Positions 42,085 through 50,889 of a stretch of DNA of 64,000 bases are shown here, piece by piece. Each line of letters opens with the position of its first letter. The first letter of the stretch is position 1. The notes under the pieces are model-generated. The model made no database searches, was not told the origin of the DNA, and saw only the letters and a list, made by a program, of their open reading frames with translations. The translations under genes were made by a program, and so were the position numbers. The DNA is from Candidatus Altarchaeales archaeon (GTDB lineage: Archaea; Altiarchaeota; Altiarchaeia; IMC4; SCGC-AAA252-I15). The stretch is from contig WJMO01000005.1 in the NCBI GenBank assembly GCA_014727915.1, forward strand, positions 434,001 to 498,000. Direction: 5' to 3'.

Positions 42085-44505
42085 ATGACCGACCGCAGCG
42101 AAGAGCTCATATTATGGTTTGACGAATTAGGGATAGAGGACGTGCCGCTCGTGGGTGGAAAGAACGCGTCGCTTGGCGAGATGCACAGGAACCTGACGGG
42201 CAGGGGAGTGAACGTCCCAAACGGCTTTGCTATAACTGCGGCAGCCTACAGACTGCTTCTCAAAGACGCCGGGATAGAGGAGAGCATAAGGGACATACTC
42301 TCGGACCTTGACACCTCTGACATGGAGAACCTTGCGGACCGAGGCCACCGTGTCAGGGACCTGATAAGGAACAGCGAGTTCCCCCCCGCATTGAAGGATG
42401 CCGTTGTGGGGGCTTACAACAAGCTTTCCGAGCAGTATGGAGACCACTGTGACGTGGCTGTTAGGTCGAGTGCGACCGCCGAGGACCTGCCTGACGCCTC
42501 CTTCGCGGGGCAGCAGGAGACCTACCTGAACATCCGCGGGGAGTCCCAGCTGATAGAAGCGTGCAAGAAATGCTTCGCCAGCCTCTTCACGAACCGTGCA
42601 ATATCATACCGTGTGGACAAGGAATTCGACCACTTCAACGTGTACCTCTCCATCGGAGTCCAGAAGATGGTGCGGTCCGACAAGGCATCGTCGGGTGTCA
42701 TGTTCTCCATAGACACGGAGTCAGGGTTCAGGGAAGTCGTATTCATAACCGGCGCCTACGGCCTGGGAGAGAACGTCGTCCAGGGTGCGGTGACACCGGA
42801 CGAATACTATGTCTTCAAGCCCACGCTGAAGGAGGGCAAGAGGCCGATAATCAGCAAGAAGGTGGGGGCGAAGAAGATAAAGATGGTGTACAGCACCGAC
42901 GGGAACAAGCTCACCAAGAACGTTGACGTGCCGGAGAACGAACGGCGCAAGTTCGTGATATCAGACGATGAGATACTCAAGCTGGCAGAGTGGGCGTGCA
43001 TAATCGAAGACCACTACAGCGAGAAGGCCGGCCATTTCAAGCCCATGGACATGGAATGGGCGAAGGACGGGGAGAGCGGTGACCTGTTCATCGTCCAGGC
43101 CAGGCCCGAGACCGTCCAGTCCCAGAAGGAAGCCAACAAGCTAGAACAGTACATCCTTGACGAGAACGGTGATGTTATCGTGAAAGGGGACTCTGTGGGG
43201 GACAGGATAGGCGCCGGGAAGGTTCACGTGATAAAGGACGTCCATGACATCTCCAAGTTCGAGGAAGGAGAGGTCCTGGTGACGGACATGACAGACCCCG
43301 ACTGGGAGCCCATCATGAAGATCGCCGCCGCCATAGTCACCAACCGCGGCGGCAGGACCTGCCACGCGGCCATAGTATCCCGGGAGCTGGGGATACCCTG
43401 CGTCATAGGCACCGAGAACGGGACCGAAAACCTCGGGTCCGGGGATGACGTGACAGTATCCTGCGCGGAGGGCGAGGAGGGATATGTGTACCGCGGGCAG
43501 CTCAAGTTCCACATTGACTCGGTGAACATCGACGAGATACCCAAGACCAAGACGATGATAATGATGAACGTCGGCATACCCGAGCGCGCATTCGAGCAGT
43601 CGTTCATACCCAATGACGGCGTCGGCCTCGCAAGGGAGGAGTTCATCATAAACAGCTACATAAGCATACACCCGAAGGCTTTGATAAACTATGACAGCCT
43701 GGAGGACTCCGAGGTGAAGGCGAAGATAGACGACCTCACATTCGGCTACGAGGACAAGAAGCAGTTCTTCGTGGACAAGCTGGCCATGGGCATAGCGCAC
43801 ATCGCCGCTGCTTTCTACCCCAAGGATGTCATACTCCGGTTCAGCGACTTCAAGAGCAACGAGTATGCGAACCTCGTCGGGGGCGAGGCGTTCGAGCCCG
43901 AGGAGCACAATCCCATGATAGGGTGGAGGGGCGCCAGCAGATACTATGACGAGAAGTACAGGGACGCGTTCGCCCTCGAGTGCCAGGCGATAAAGAAGGT
44001 CCGGGACGAGATGGGGTTGGCCAACCTGAAGGTAATGGTGCCCTTCTGCCGGACAGTCGACGAGGGCAAGGCAGTCATCGAGGAGATGAGGGATAACGGT
44101 CTCGTGCAGGGTGAGAACGGGCTGCAGGTTTATGTGATGTGCGAGATACCGTCTAATGTCATATTGGCCGACCAGTTCAGCGAGATATTCGACGGGTTCA
44201 GCATCGGCAGCAACGACCTCACCCAGCTGACATTGGGGTTGGACCGTGACAGCGACATAGTCGCCCACCTCTTCGACGAGCGGAACGACGCCGTCAAGCG
44301 CATGGTGTCCCAGGTGATAAAGACGGCCAACGAGAAGGGTCGGAAGATCGGCATATGCGGGCAGGCCCCGTCGGACTATCCGGAGTTCGCGGAGTTCCTG
44401 GTCGAGTGCGGCATAAACAGCATAAGCTTGAACCCTGATACTGTGATCAAGACCAGATTGAAGATCGCGGAGAAGGAGAAGCAGCTGGGCGTAAGTCCAC
44501 AATAG
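42085..44505 (+). CDS. ppsA: Phosphoenolpyruvate synthase
   Basis: Makes PEP from pyruvate, ATP and water for gluconeogenesis. The 806-residue enzyme shows the N-terminal ATP-grasp domain (VPLVGGKNASLGEMHRN, VAVRSSATAEDLPDASFAGQ), the central swivelling domain with GGRTCHAAIVSRELGIPCVIG containing the phosphorylated His, and the C-terminal PEP-binding barrel (GWRGASRYYDE, SNDLTQLTLGLDRDS, GICGQAPSD). All parts are intact and the length matches the family. The leader has AGAGGGGG before the ATG. The terminator-like repeat at 44512 follows. Confidence 0.96.
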   Translation: MTDRSEELILWFDELGIEDVPLVGGKNASLGEMHRNLTGRGVNVPNGFAITAAAYRLLLKDAGIEESIRDILSDLDTSDMENLADRGHRVRDLIRNSEFPPALKDAVVGAYNKLSEQYGDHCDVAVRSSATAEDLPDASFAGQQETYLNIRGESQLIEACKKCFASLFTNRAISYRVDKEFDHFNVYLSIGVQKMVRSDKASSGVMFSIDTESGFREVVFITGAYGLGENVVQGAVTPDEYYVFKPTLKEGKRPIISKKVGAKKIKMVYSTDGNKLTKNVDVPENERRKFVISDDEILKLAEWACIIEDHYSEKAGHFKPMDMEWAKDGESGDLFIVQARPETVQSQKEANKLEQYILDENGDVIVKGDSVGDRIGAGKVHVIKDVHDISKFEEGEVLVTDMTDPDWEPIMKIAAAIVTNRGGRTCHAAIVSRELGIPCVIGTENGTENLGSGDDVTVSCAEGEEGYVYRGQLKFHIDSVNIDEIPKTKTMIMMNVGIPERAFEQSFIPNDGVGLAREEFIINSYISIHPKALINYDSLEDSEVKAKIDDLTFGYEDKKQFFVDKLAMGIAHIAAAFYPKDVILRFSDFKSNEYANLVGGEAFEPEEHNPMIGWRGASRYYDEKYRDAFALECQAIKKVRDEMGLANLKVMVPFCRTVDEGKAVIEEMRDNGLVQGENGLQVYVMCEIPSNVILADQFSEIFDGFSIGSNDLTQLTLGLDRDSDIVAHLFDERNDAVKRMVSQVIKTANEKGRKIGICGQAPSDYPEFAEFLVECGINSISLNPDTVIKTRLKIAEKEKQLGVSPQ

Positions 44506-44511
44506 ATATCT

Positions 44512-44543
44512 TAAATTATCTGTATTTTTTTATGGATAATTTA
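44512..44543 (+). terminator. Inverted repeat with T run after ppsA
   Basis: TAAATTATC (44512-44520) pairs with GATAATTTA (44535-44543); the loop includes seven T residues, and a second T-rich tract (TATTTTTTG) follows near 44557-44565. It lies between convergent genes, so it may stop transcripts from both sides. AT-only pairing makes the hairpin weak; the T tracts are probably the active part. Confidence 0.5.
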
Positions 44544-44554
44544 GAATATTCTCT

Positions 44555-45178
44555 CTATTTTTTGTATTCTCCCCTGTCGACTTCCTCTTTGGCCTTGACG
44601 AGGCGGTTCAAAACATGCACCGGATCCTGGTCCATGAGATGTTCGACAGTGACTCGTATGAACCTTGTCTCCTCATGGTACTCGTCCATTTCCCGGGGAG
44701 GCTCTATCCTGAGCCAGGTCTCACGTGTCTCGTCAACCAGCCCCAAAAGCTCGTTCTTCTTCTCCTTAATGTCCTCGTACTTGTCCATGAAACCCTGCTT
44801 GAAAGCGAACAAGACCTTCGGCCGGTCCTCGTTGGACCTGAAGCTGGGTATGTACTTGAGGTTGGACAGCTCGCACGCCGCTATCTCCTGCGTGTAAACG
44901 TTGCCCTCCTCTAAAGTGGTGTGAGGGTCGTCGGGGACGTCCAGGAAGCTCTCCTTGTCCACCCGTGTGAGTATCTTGTCAACGGGGTTGAAGATGTAGT
45001 TGGTCTGGTAGCCGTCCTTGCTGCCGAAGACATATGCGAAGGCCATATGCATCCCAAGCTGGTAGGCGATGGTTATCTTATGCTCTTCCAGAACCTCGGG
45101 GCGCCTGTATGTGAGCTCGTTCAACGTGCTCCCAGGCACCCGGTCCATCACCACAAAAGCCCTATCGTCCAACATCAT
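44555..45178 (-). CDS. Kinase-fold protein, C-terminal lobe (coupled to 45175 gene)
   Basis: A 207-residue protein that looks like the hinge and C-lobe of a protein or lipid kinase-like enzyme. AFVVMDRVPGSTLNEL resembles the strand before the hinge and the start of helix D, KDGYQTNYIFN has the D-x4-N pattern of a catalytic loop, and ILTRVDKESFLD sits where the metal-binding DFG-type Asp occurs. It lacks an N-lobe, which appears to be supplied by the upstream gene: the start overlaps that gene's stop by ATGA. Resemblance is to PI3K/HipA-like kinases, by pattern only. Confidence 0.55.
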   Translation of the reverse strand: MMLDDRAFVVMDRVPGSTLNELTYRRPEVLEEHKITIAYQLGMHMAFAYVFGSKDGYQTNYIFNPVDKILTRVDKESFLDVPDDPHTTLEEGNVYTQEIAACELSNLKYIPSFRSNEDRPKVLFAFKQGFMDKYEDIKEKKNELLGLVDETRETWLRIEPPREMDEYHEETRFIRVTVEHLMDQDPVHVLNRLVKAKEEVDRGEYKK

Positions 45179-45810
45179 GCGCTCATCTGTAGATTAGCCT
45201 TCTCAGGCACGAACTTCAAGCTCAGCCGGTCATAGAACCTGCTGGCCATGACCTCATTGTATACCCCCCTGCTTCCCTTCAGCGTCTGCCTGGAAACTAG
45301 CCTCTCTGATTCCGTTCTCGTCTCTCCCTCGGCCTGCTCATCGCCGGCTTCAACGCCGAACAGGACCCGCACCTGTGGGAGATGCTGTCCTGTGTCCCGG
45401 TCCACGATCTCCAGTGTGAAGTCCCTGTTGTCGGTCCTGTGACCTCGCTTCACGGCCTTAATCTCGAGGTTCTTGCCCTCCCGTAGGAGGGAGGTTATCA
45501 GCTTTATTCCGTCGATGGTGTGGTCCACATTCATCCAGTCCCGGACCTGCTTCCTCACCCCCTGGGCCATCGCGACATCCACCTTTGTGCCCTGCGATGA
45601 TTGCTGCCTGAGGGCTTCACCACCCTCCTTGCCAGATCCCAGGTAGACCACGTCAGGGAAGGTCTTCTCGTCGATCCTGTCGTTGGCGTCCTCTATGCTC
45701 CGCTCCACGCGACGGCTCTCGGAGGTCACATCCTCCCTGAACTTCGCATTCAGCTCGTCCGACTCCAGGAGGCTCCTGAACTCGTCCAAGGTCATGACAG
45801 GAGACGGCAT
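45175..45810 (-). CDS. Protein coupled to kinase-fold gene, possible N-lobe
   Basis: A 211-residue protein. The first 60 residues are helical and charged (SESRRVERSIEDANDRID). The end, SRGVYNEVMASRFYDRLSLKFVP, resembles the N-E-x-x-A-x-x-L helix of kinase N-lobes, and the protein stops a few residues later, just where the downstream product resumes with AFVVMDRVPG. I infer that the two chains form one kinase-like unit. No slippery heptamer is visible at the junction, so ordinary ATGA coupling is likelier than programmed frameshifting. Confidence 0.5.
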   Translation of the reverse strand: MPSPVMTLDEFRSLLESDELNAKFREDVTSESRRVERSIEDANDRIDEKTFPDVVYLGSGKEGGEALRQQSSQGTKVDVAMAQGVRKQVRDWMNVDHTIDGIKLITSLLREGKNLEIKAVKRGHRTDNRDFTLEIVDRDTGQHLPQVRVLFGVEAGDEQAEGETRTESERLVSRQTLKGSRGVYNEVMASRFYDRLSLKFVPEKANLQMSA

Positions 45811-45862
45811 ATCACATCAATATTAGATAAGGGAATCAATACCTAAATAACTGGGGTAGGTG

Positions 45863-45949
45863 ATGGTGACAGCTGCCGAGTTCATGAACCCCTCCAAGCA
45901 TACGAGCCAGGACCGTGAGAGCATCTGGCCCAGGGAGCCCGAATTGTAG
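45863..45949 (+). CDS. Possible 28-residue peptide
   Basis: A 29-codon frame in the gap before pyrG, opening MVTAAEFMNPSKHTSQ. GGTAGGTG sits almost against the ATG, too close for a normal ribosome site, and a CCTAAATAAC element lies about 17 nt upstream, also short. The peptide has no recognisable feature. It is listed because the gap otherwise holds nothing but promoters for its two flanking genes. Confidence 0.2.
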   Translation: MVTAAEFMNPSKHTSQDRESIWPREPEL

Positions 45950-46001
45950 CCTCGGCACTCTAGCTTTTAATCTCTAATGCATAATTAGTAACCCGTTTAG
46001 T

Positions 46002-47573
46002 ATGAAGTATATCGTTGTGACGGGAGGAGTATTAAGCGGGCTTGGCAAGGGAGTTGTAGCTGCTTCTATCGGCAGGATCCTGAAAGACCGTGGATACACT
46101 GTTGTGCCTGTTAAGATAGACGGATATGTGAATGTGGACCCTGGGACCATGAACCCCTACGAGCACGGGGAAGTGTACGTCCTGGACGACGGCAGCGAGA
46201 CGGACCTGGACCTCGGCCACTACGAGAGATTCCTCAATGTGGACCTCACCGGACAGTCCAACATAACCACCGGCTCCGTTTACAAGAAGGTCATAGAGAA
46301 GGAGCGCAGGGGAGAATACCTCGGCAAGACCGTGCAGGTGATACCCCACATAACCGACGAGATAAAATCCAGGATACGCAAGTTCAAAGCCGACATAGTC
46401 CTGGTCGAGGTCGGAGGAACCGTCGGAGACCTTGAGAACAGGATATTCATCGAGTCCCTCAGGCAGCTCAGCCTGGACAAGGGCAACAGGTTCCTGTTCA
46501 TGCACCTCTCATACATACCGTTGATACTGAGCGGCGAGCAGAAGACCAAGCCGACGCAGCACAGCGTGAAAGAGCTGCTTTCCCTTGGGATACAGCCGGA
46601 CATCATAATCGGCAGGTGCGCGGACCACCTAACCGAGGAGACCAGGCGGAAGCTCGCCATGTTCTGTGGCGTCAAACCCGAGCATGTGCTCAGCGACCCG
46701 GACATGGACGACATATACCTGCTGGCATCTGAGTTCAGGAGGCAGCATGTCGCCGAGCTCATATCCAAGAAGCTGGACTTGAAGAAGCCCACAAAGGACT
46801 CCCGGAAATGGCGCATGCTCGTTGATAGGATGCAGAAGCCGGATTCACAGGTGAAGATAGGCGTTGTTGGTAAGTACACGGGACTGGAGGACGCGTACAT
46901 AAGCATCAAAGAGTCCTTCAAGCACGCGGGAGCAGCGAACAACTGCTCAGTCGACCTGGAATGGATTGAGGCGGACAAGCTCGGCTATGGGAACTTCAAA
47001 GGCTATGACGGCATACTGGTCCCCGGAGGCTTCGGGTCGAGGGGGCTAGAGGACAAGATAAAGGCGGTGGAGTATGCGAGAACCAAAAATGTTCCGTTTC
47101 TGGGCATCTGCCTCGGCCTGCAGGTGGCAGTCATTGAATATGCCCGGAACGTATGCGGCCTGGAAGACGCCAACACAACCGAAGCCGATGAACGTACCGC
47201 CCACCCTGTCATCGACCTGATACCCGAACAGAAGGACATACACGACAAGGGAGGCACGATGCGGCTGGGAGGATACGAGTGTGAGCTGGTGAAGGGCAGC
47301 CTCGCGCATCGCCTGTACGGGAGGCGGACTGTCTCGGAGAGGCACCGGCACAGGTGGGAGGTGAACCCGGACTACGTAGACGTCCTTGAGGACGGGGGCA
47401 TGGTATTCTCCGGCAGCTACAAGAAGAGGAACCTCATGGAGATTGTAGAGCTTCCAGACCACCCATATTTCATAGCCTCACAGTTCCACCCTGAGTTCAA
47501 GTCACGGCTGGAGACCCCTGCTCCGTTGTTCCTCGGGCTTGTGAAGGCAGCGTTAGAATGTAAAAAGGATTGA
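46002..47573 (+). CDS. pyrG: CTP synthase
   Basis: Aminates UTP to CTP using glutamine. The 523-residue protein has the synthetase domain with YIVVTGGVLSGLGKGVVAAS, MNPYEHGEVYVLDDGSETDL and LDLGHYERFL, and a class I glutamine amidotransferase domain with LVPGGFGSRG, FLGICLGLQVAVIE (nucleophile Cys), and FHPEFKSR carrying the His-x-Glu of the triad. The length matches the family. An AT-rich box lies near 45979-45987, giving a short leader. Confidence 0.97.
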   Translation: MKYIVVTGGVLSGLGKGVVAASIGRILKDRGYTVVPVKIDGYVNVDPGTMNPYEHGEVYVLDDGSETDLDLGHYERFLNVDLTGQSNITTGSVYKKVIEKERRGEYLGKTVQVIPHITDEIKSRIRKFKADIVLVEVGGTVGDLENRIFIESLRQLSLDKGNRFLFMHLSYIPLILSGEQKTKPTQHSVKELLSLGIQPDIIIGRCADHLTEETRRKLAMFCGVKPEHVLSDPDMDDIYLLASEFRRQHVAELISKKLDLKKPTKDSRKWRMLVDRMQKPDSQVKIGVVGKYTGLEDAYISIKESFKHAGAANNCSVDLEWIEADKLGYGNFKGYDGILVPGGFGSRGLEDKIKAVEYARTKNVPFLGICLGLQVAVIEYARNVCGLEDANTTEADERTAHPVIDLIPEQKDIHDKGGTMRLGGYECELVKGSLAHRLYGRRTVSERHRHRWEVNPDYVDVLEDGGMVFSGSYKKRNLMEIVELPDHPYFIASQFHPEFKSRLETPAPLFLGLVKAALECKKD

Positions 47574-47601
47574 TGCAGGAAGAAATAGGGTGCGCGCCTA
47601 C

Positions 47602-48048
47602 TCAAAGGTTGTCGATGAAGTTGTCATGTATGTTATGGTCGAATTTCACCACGTCATCTACTGCGTGGACTGTGAAGCTATAGTCGCCAATCTTGGACAT
47701 CACGCCCTCGAGGCATGAGGGGTTGCTGTCGTCAACGATAGCCTTTACTATCACCTTGTTGTCAGACGTCTTGAAGACCTTCATCACCTCCTCACATGCC
47801 GATATGGAGGCAGCCAGGTTGTCAGCGTCCGTTTCAGGCACGTCTATCACCATGAAGTTGAGCTTGAACCCCAGGTCATGGGGGTGCAGCACTGCGGAGA
47901 ACTTCTTGATCACCCCGTTCTTCACGAGCTTCTTCACCCGTGTGAACACGGTAGTATGCGGGACGTCCAGTCTCCTGCCCAATTCGCGCAAGCTGACCCT
48001 AGCATCATCCTGGAGGTTTTTGATGATTTCCCTGTCCAAAGAATCCAA
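47602..48048 (-). CDS. Lrp/AsnC-family transcription regulator
   Basis: A 148-residue regulator. The N-terminal helix-turn-helix reads LDREIIKNLQDDARVSLREL, then LDVPHTTVFTRVKKLVKNGVI, with the wing to IKKFSAVL; a RAM ligand-binding domain of about 85 residues follows. Such proteins sense amino acids or related metabolites. The start appears to be TTG 48048, because the HTH begins directly there, with no later Met; a box TTATTAAC at about 48077-48084 would place the transcript start near 48054. Two GCTCGTT repeats lie between box and start. Confidence 0.9.
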   Translation of the reverse strand: MDSLDREIIKNLQDDARVSLRELGRRLDVPHTTVFTRVKKLVKNGVIKKFSAVLHPHDLGFKLNFMVIDVPETDADNLAASISACEEVMKVFKTSDNKVIVKAIVDDSNPSCLEGVMSKIGDYSFTVHAVDDVVKFDHNIHDNFIDNL

Positions 48049-48060
48049 TTTAACCTATTA

Positions 48061-48240
48061 AATATGCTCGTTGCTCGTTAATAAGTGTCAAATTTCCACG
48101 GTCTAAAGGCCTAAAACATGGCAAAGCTTATAAAAACGAGTATTAAGCCTGAAAAAACCATGGCTACTTGCTTGAGGTCCATGTTGACTGACAGATATAA
48201 GTCATTCCCCTTTATAAATCCATATAAATGCTGGCTCTAA
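48061..48240. other. Gap between Lrp-family gene and propeller gene
   Basis: Holds the Lrp-gene promoter with the GCTCGTT repeat and several TATA-like boxes (TTATAA at 48128-48133; TTTATAAATC and CATATAAATG near 48210-48229) for the plus-strand gene. A 40-codon frame at 48118-48240 overlaps one of these boxes, and I do not regard it as a gene. Confidence 0.5.
48066..48079. promoter_or_regulatory. Tandem heptamer, possible Lrp-type operator
   Basis: GCTCGTTGCTCGTT is a perfect direct repeat of seven bases, placed between the predicted TATA box (about 48077-48084) and start site of the Lrp-family gene. Position suits autorepression by steric block. Lrp sites are usually imperfect inverted repeats, so this may be coincidental. 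Confidence 0.35.
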
Positions 48241-49863
48241 ATGGATATTATGCGGTGGTTTCACTCTGCGGTCGCATTGTTGCTGTTGGCCACTGGAGGA
48301 TGCGGGCAAGAGTGGAACATGTTCCAGGGTGACATAAGGCATTCCGGCTATTACAACGCTGATTCTGACCTGGTATGGGATGATGTAGTTCAGCTCTGGG
48401 CCTATGACGTCCCTGGCAGGATATACTACACCCCTCTGATAACGGACATGGACGATGATGGCCTTCTCGAAGTGGTGGTGGCGACATTGGAAGGTGACGT
48501 TTACCTGTTCGGGGCGGACGGTGGGATGCTATGGCGTTATGGGTTGGGGTCTCCGGTGGGATCCCACTGTGCCATCGGCCAGGATAACGGCGAGAAGTTC
48601 GTGGCTTCCCTGACCTCGTCGGGGATGCTCGTGCTCATAGGCTCGGATGGGATGCCCCTATTCATGGAGAACCTGGATATTAAGCTGGCGCAGATGCCCA
48701 TATCGACGGGGGACTTGAACGGGGACGGCAAGTCCGAGTTCATACTCGGCTCGCTGGTGCTCACCGTTGACGGCACACAATTGGAATATGACAGCGACCA
48801 CCTTTTCGAGATGGGATATGCGCTGGGCTATCAGATGCTCTCGGACCTGGATGGGGACGGGGGGTATGAGGCGTACGATGGGGGTCATTTTTCAATGCCT
48901 GCCTCGGCGGACGTGAACGGTGACGGGGTCGCAGAGCTTATCAGATACGAGATGGAAATATCCGGTAAGAGGCGATACCTGGCTGTTTACAACAATGAGA
49001 GGGAGGTCATATGGTTGAGGAACGTTACTGGTTTAAGGTCCTCCCTGCTGGTGGGAGACCCTGACGGGGACGGGGAGACGGACGTCATCTTCTGCGATGA
49101 CATTGGCTCACTTCAGATAATGTCTCTGGGCCTGGCTGATGAAGTCCATATCTTCGAGGGGTTGGACTGCGTCTACGCGATACCAACGGACCTGAACGGA
49201 GACGGGCATGCCGAATTCTTAGTCGCTTCCTCGGACGGCAGGGTGTCCCTGTTGGGTTCTGACAAGGACTCGGATGGGGACGGGCTCATGGACTTCTTCG
49301 AGGACGTCAAGGGCCTGGACAAGCACTCCAGGGACTCCGATGGGGATGGAATTGAGGACATAAGGGATCCCAAGCCCCTTGAGCCTCATGTGATGGTGGA
49401 CGCGGATGAGATAGGCCGCAAATCGACGGTTGAGGTATTATCCGAGTTGGTTTTCACTCCTCTGTCGCTTTTTCTGATAGTCGTGGTATGCCTTGCCCTG
49501 CTGTACCGGTTCACATCCTACAACCTCCTCGAGTACAGGATACGGAAGCCCCTTGTCAGGGACCTGAAAGGCGTCAAGAGCAAGATGTTCCCCAAGAGGG
49601 TCAAGGCATCCGAGCGTAGGGCCATGGACACCCGTTTCATATCCAAATACTCCCCTGTGGAATTCAGCTTGGCGCGTCAGCTTTCTAAGATACTTGCAGA
49701 GGGGGACATATCACTGGACTATTCGTCGGCGGCGTTGAAGATATCCAAGGAGGAGGTGCTGAAAATCGTGGAGAAGATGGAGAAGGACGGCTATCTCACG
49801 GTAGACTCCTCGAACGCCAACAACCCGGTCTTCAGAGCCACAGACAAATTGAGGGGGCTTTAG
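48241..49863 (+). CDS. Surface beta-propeller protein with membrane helix and winged-helix tail
   Basis: A 540-residue protein. The hydrophobic start (residues 7-20, ending TGGCG) is a signal or lipoprotein-like leader. Residues about 50-335 carry repeated D-x-D-x-D-G metal loops (TDMDDDGLLEVVVATLEG, GDLNGDGKSEFILG, DLNGDGHAEFLVASSDG) of an FG-GAP/VCBS propeller, then a thrombospondin-type Ca loop (DKDSDGDGLMD, RDSDGDGIED). A membrane helix lies near 405-425. The tail (about 460-540) contains ARQLSKILAEGDISLDYSSA and KISKEEVLKIVEKMEKDGYL, a probable winged helix. It may transmit a surface signal to DNA. ATG 48241 or 48250. Confidence 0.75.
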   Translation: MDIMRWFHSAVALLLLATGGCGQEWNMFQGDIRHSGYYNADSDLVWDDVVQLWAYDVPGRIYYTPLITDMDDDGLLEVVVATLEGDVYLFGADGGMLWRYGLGSPVGSHCAIGQDNGEKFVASLTSSGMLVLIGSDGMPLFMENLDIKLAQMPISTGDLNGDGKSEFILGSLVLTVDGTQLEYDSDHLFEMGYALGYQMLSDLDGDGGYEAYDGGHFSMPASADVNGDGVAELIRYEMEISGKRRYLAVYNNEREVIWLRNVTGLRSSLLVGDPDGDGETDVIFCDDIGSLQIMSLGLADEVHIFEGLDCVYAIPTDLNGDGHAEFLVASSDGRVSLLGSDKDSDGDGLMDFFEDVKGLDKHSRDSDGDGIEDIRDPKPLEPHVMVDADEIGRKSTVEVLSELVFTPLSLFLIVVVCLALLYRFTSYNLLEYRIRKPLVRDLKGVKSKMFPKRVKASERRAMDTRFISKYSPVEFSLARQLSKILAEGDISLDYSSAALKISKEEVLKIVEKMEKDGYLTVDSSNANNPVFRATDKLRGL

Positions 49864-50600
49864 ACGGCATCTCCCCCATGTTTCTTGTCTCTTTTCTCTA
49901 GGAGGTCTCCCATACGCTCTATCACCCTCAGCACCTCTATTGGAAGTGCGTAGACCACCGTGCCCGACCTGTCCGAAGATAGGTCGTTGATTGTCTGCAG
50001 CGTCCTTAGATGGAGGGCGCCGGAGCTGTCATATAGCGTCTTCGCAGCTTTCGCGATGTTCTGCGACGCTATCAGCTCGCCCTCAGAGTTTATGATGACC
50101 CCCCTTTTTTCCCGTTCTGCTTCGGCTTGTTTGGCCATGGTCCGCTTCAGGTTCTCCGGGAGTTCGATGTCCTGCAGCTCGATCGCAGTCACCTTGATGC
50201 CCCACGGGTCCGTGGCGATGTCGACTATCTCCCTCAGATTGTCGGCTATCTTCTGCCGCTCGCTCAGAAGCTCGTCCAGTGAGGCCTCACCAGCGACGTT
50301 GCGCATGGCAGTTTGCGAATACCTTGAGGTCGCGAATATGTAGTCCTTGACGTTCAGTATGGCCTTCTCCGGGTCGTAGACCTTGAAGTATATGACGGCG
50401 TTTATCTTCACGGGGACGTTGTCCTTCGTCATCACCTCCTGTTTCGGTATGTCGATGGTCTTGATGCGCATGTCAACCACTTCAAGCGAGTGGTACACCA
50501 TCACCAGTATCTTGAGCCCAGGGTCCATGACTCCGCTGTACTTCCCGAATGAGAAGAGCACCCCCCGCTCGTACTCGTTTATGACTCTAGGGTATAGCAT
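49860..50600 (-). CDS. Slipin / stomatin-like SPFH protein (second copy)
   Basis: A 246-residue SPFH protein lacking a clear N-terminal membrane helix. It opens RVINEYERGVLFSFGKYSGV and has the SPFH core (VPVKINAVIYFKVYDPEKAI, RQKIADNLREIVD, IELQDIELPENLKRTMAKQA). Slipins form membrane-associated oligomers, often with an NfeD protease, which is not seen here. It starts one base after the stop of the first copy, so both should be on one mRNA. A 91-bp tract is identical between the copies. Confidence 0.9.
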   Translation of the reverse strand: MLYPRVINEYERGVLFSFGKYSGVMDPGLKILVMVYHSLEVVDMRIKTIDIPKQEVMTKDNVPVKINAVIYFKVYDPEKAILNVKDYIFATSRYSQTAMRNVAGEASLDELLSERQKIADNLREIVDIATDPWGIKVTAIELQDIELPENLKRTMAKQAEAEREKRGVIINSEGELIASQNIAKAAKTLYDSSGALHLRTLQTINDLSSDRSGTVVYALPIEVLRVIERMGDLLEKRDKKHGGDAV

Positions 50601-50889
50601 TCTAGTCGATCTCCTCCAATGCTCTTAGTATCTCCAACGGAACGAAGAAGTGTATTATGTTGGACTGGTCCGATGACATGTCGTTCAAAGAGTGCAATGA
50701 CCTGAGATGCAGTGCGCCCTTGGTGCCGTAGAGGTTCTGGGCTGCCTTGGCAAGGTTGGTGGACGCGACCACTTCTCCTTCCGCCTTGATTATGGTGGCC
50801 CTTTTTTCCCGTTCTGCTTCGGCTTGTTTGGCCATGGTCCGCTTCAGGTTCTCCGGGAGTTCGATGTCCTGCAGCTCGATCGCAGTCAC
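50102..50889. repeat. Identical 91-bp tract shared by the slipin genes
   Basis: Bases 50102-50192 and 50799-50889 are identical for 91 nt, with no synonymous change, while flanking parts of the genes differ in both protein and DNA. A second near-identical block (about 50226-50305 versus 50923-51002) has only scattered differences. This is the pattern expected of recent gene conversion between tandem paralogues. Confidence 0.8.

Noticed and set aside
43141..44502. Minus-strand frame of 453 codons opposite ppsA
   Set aside because: ppsA is complete and conserved on the other strand; the antisense product has no domain.
45175..45178. Programmed -1 frameshift joining the kinase-like pair
   Set aside because: A -1 shift would connect the frames, but there is no slippery heptamer; the ATGA overlap explains coupled translation more simply.
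48118..48240. 40-codon frame before the propeller gene
   Set aside because: It runs through several TATA-like boxes, lacks a ribosome site and encodes nothing recognisable.
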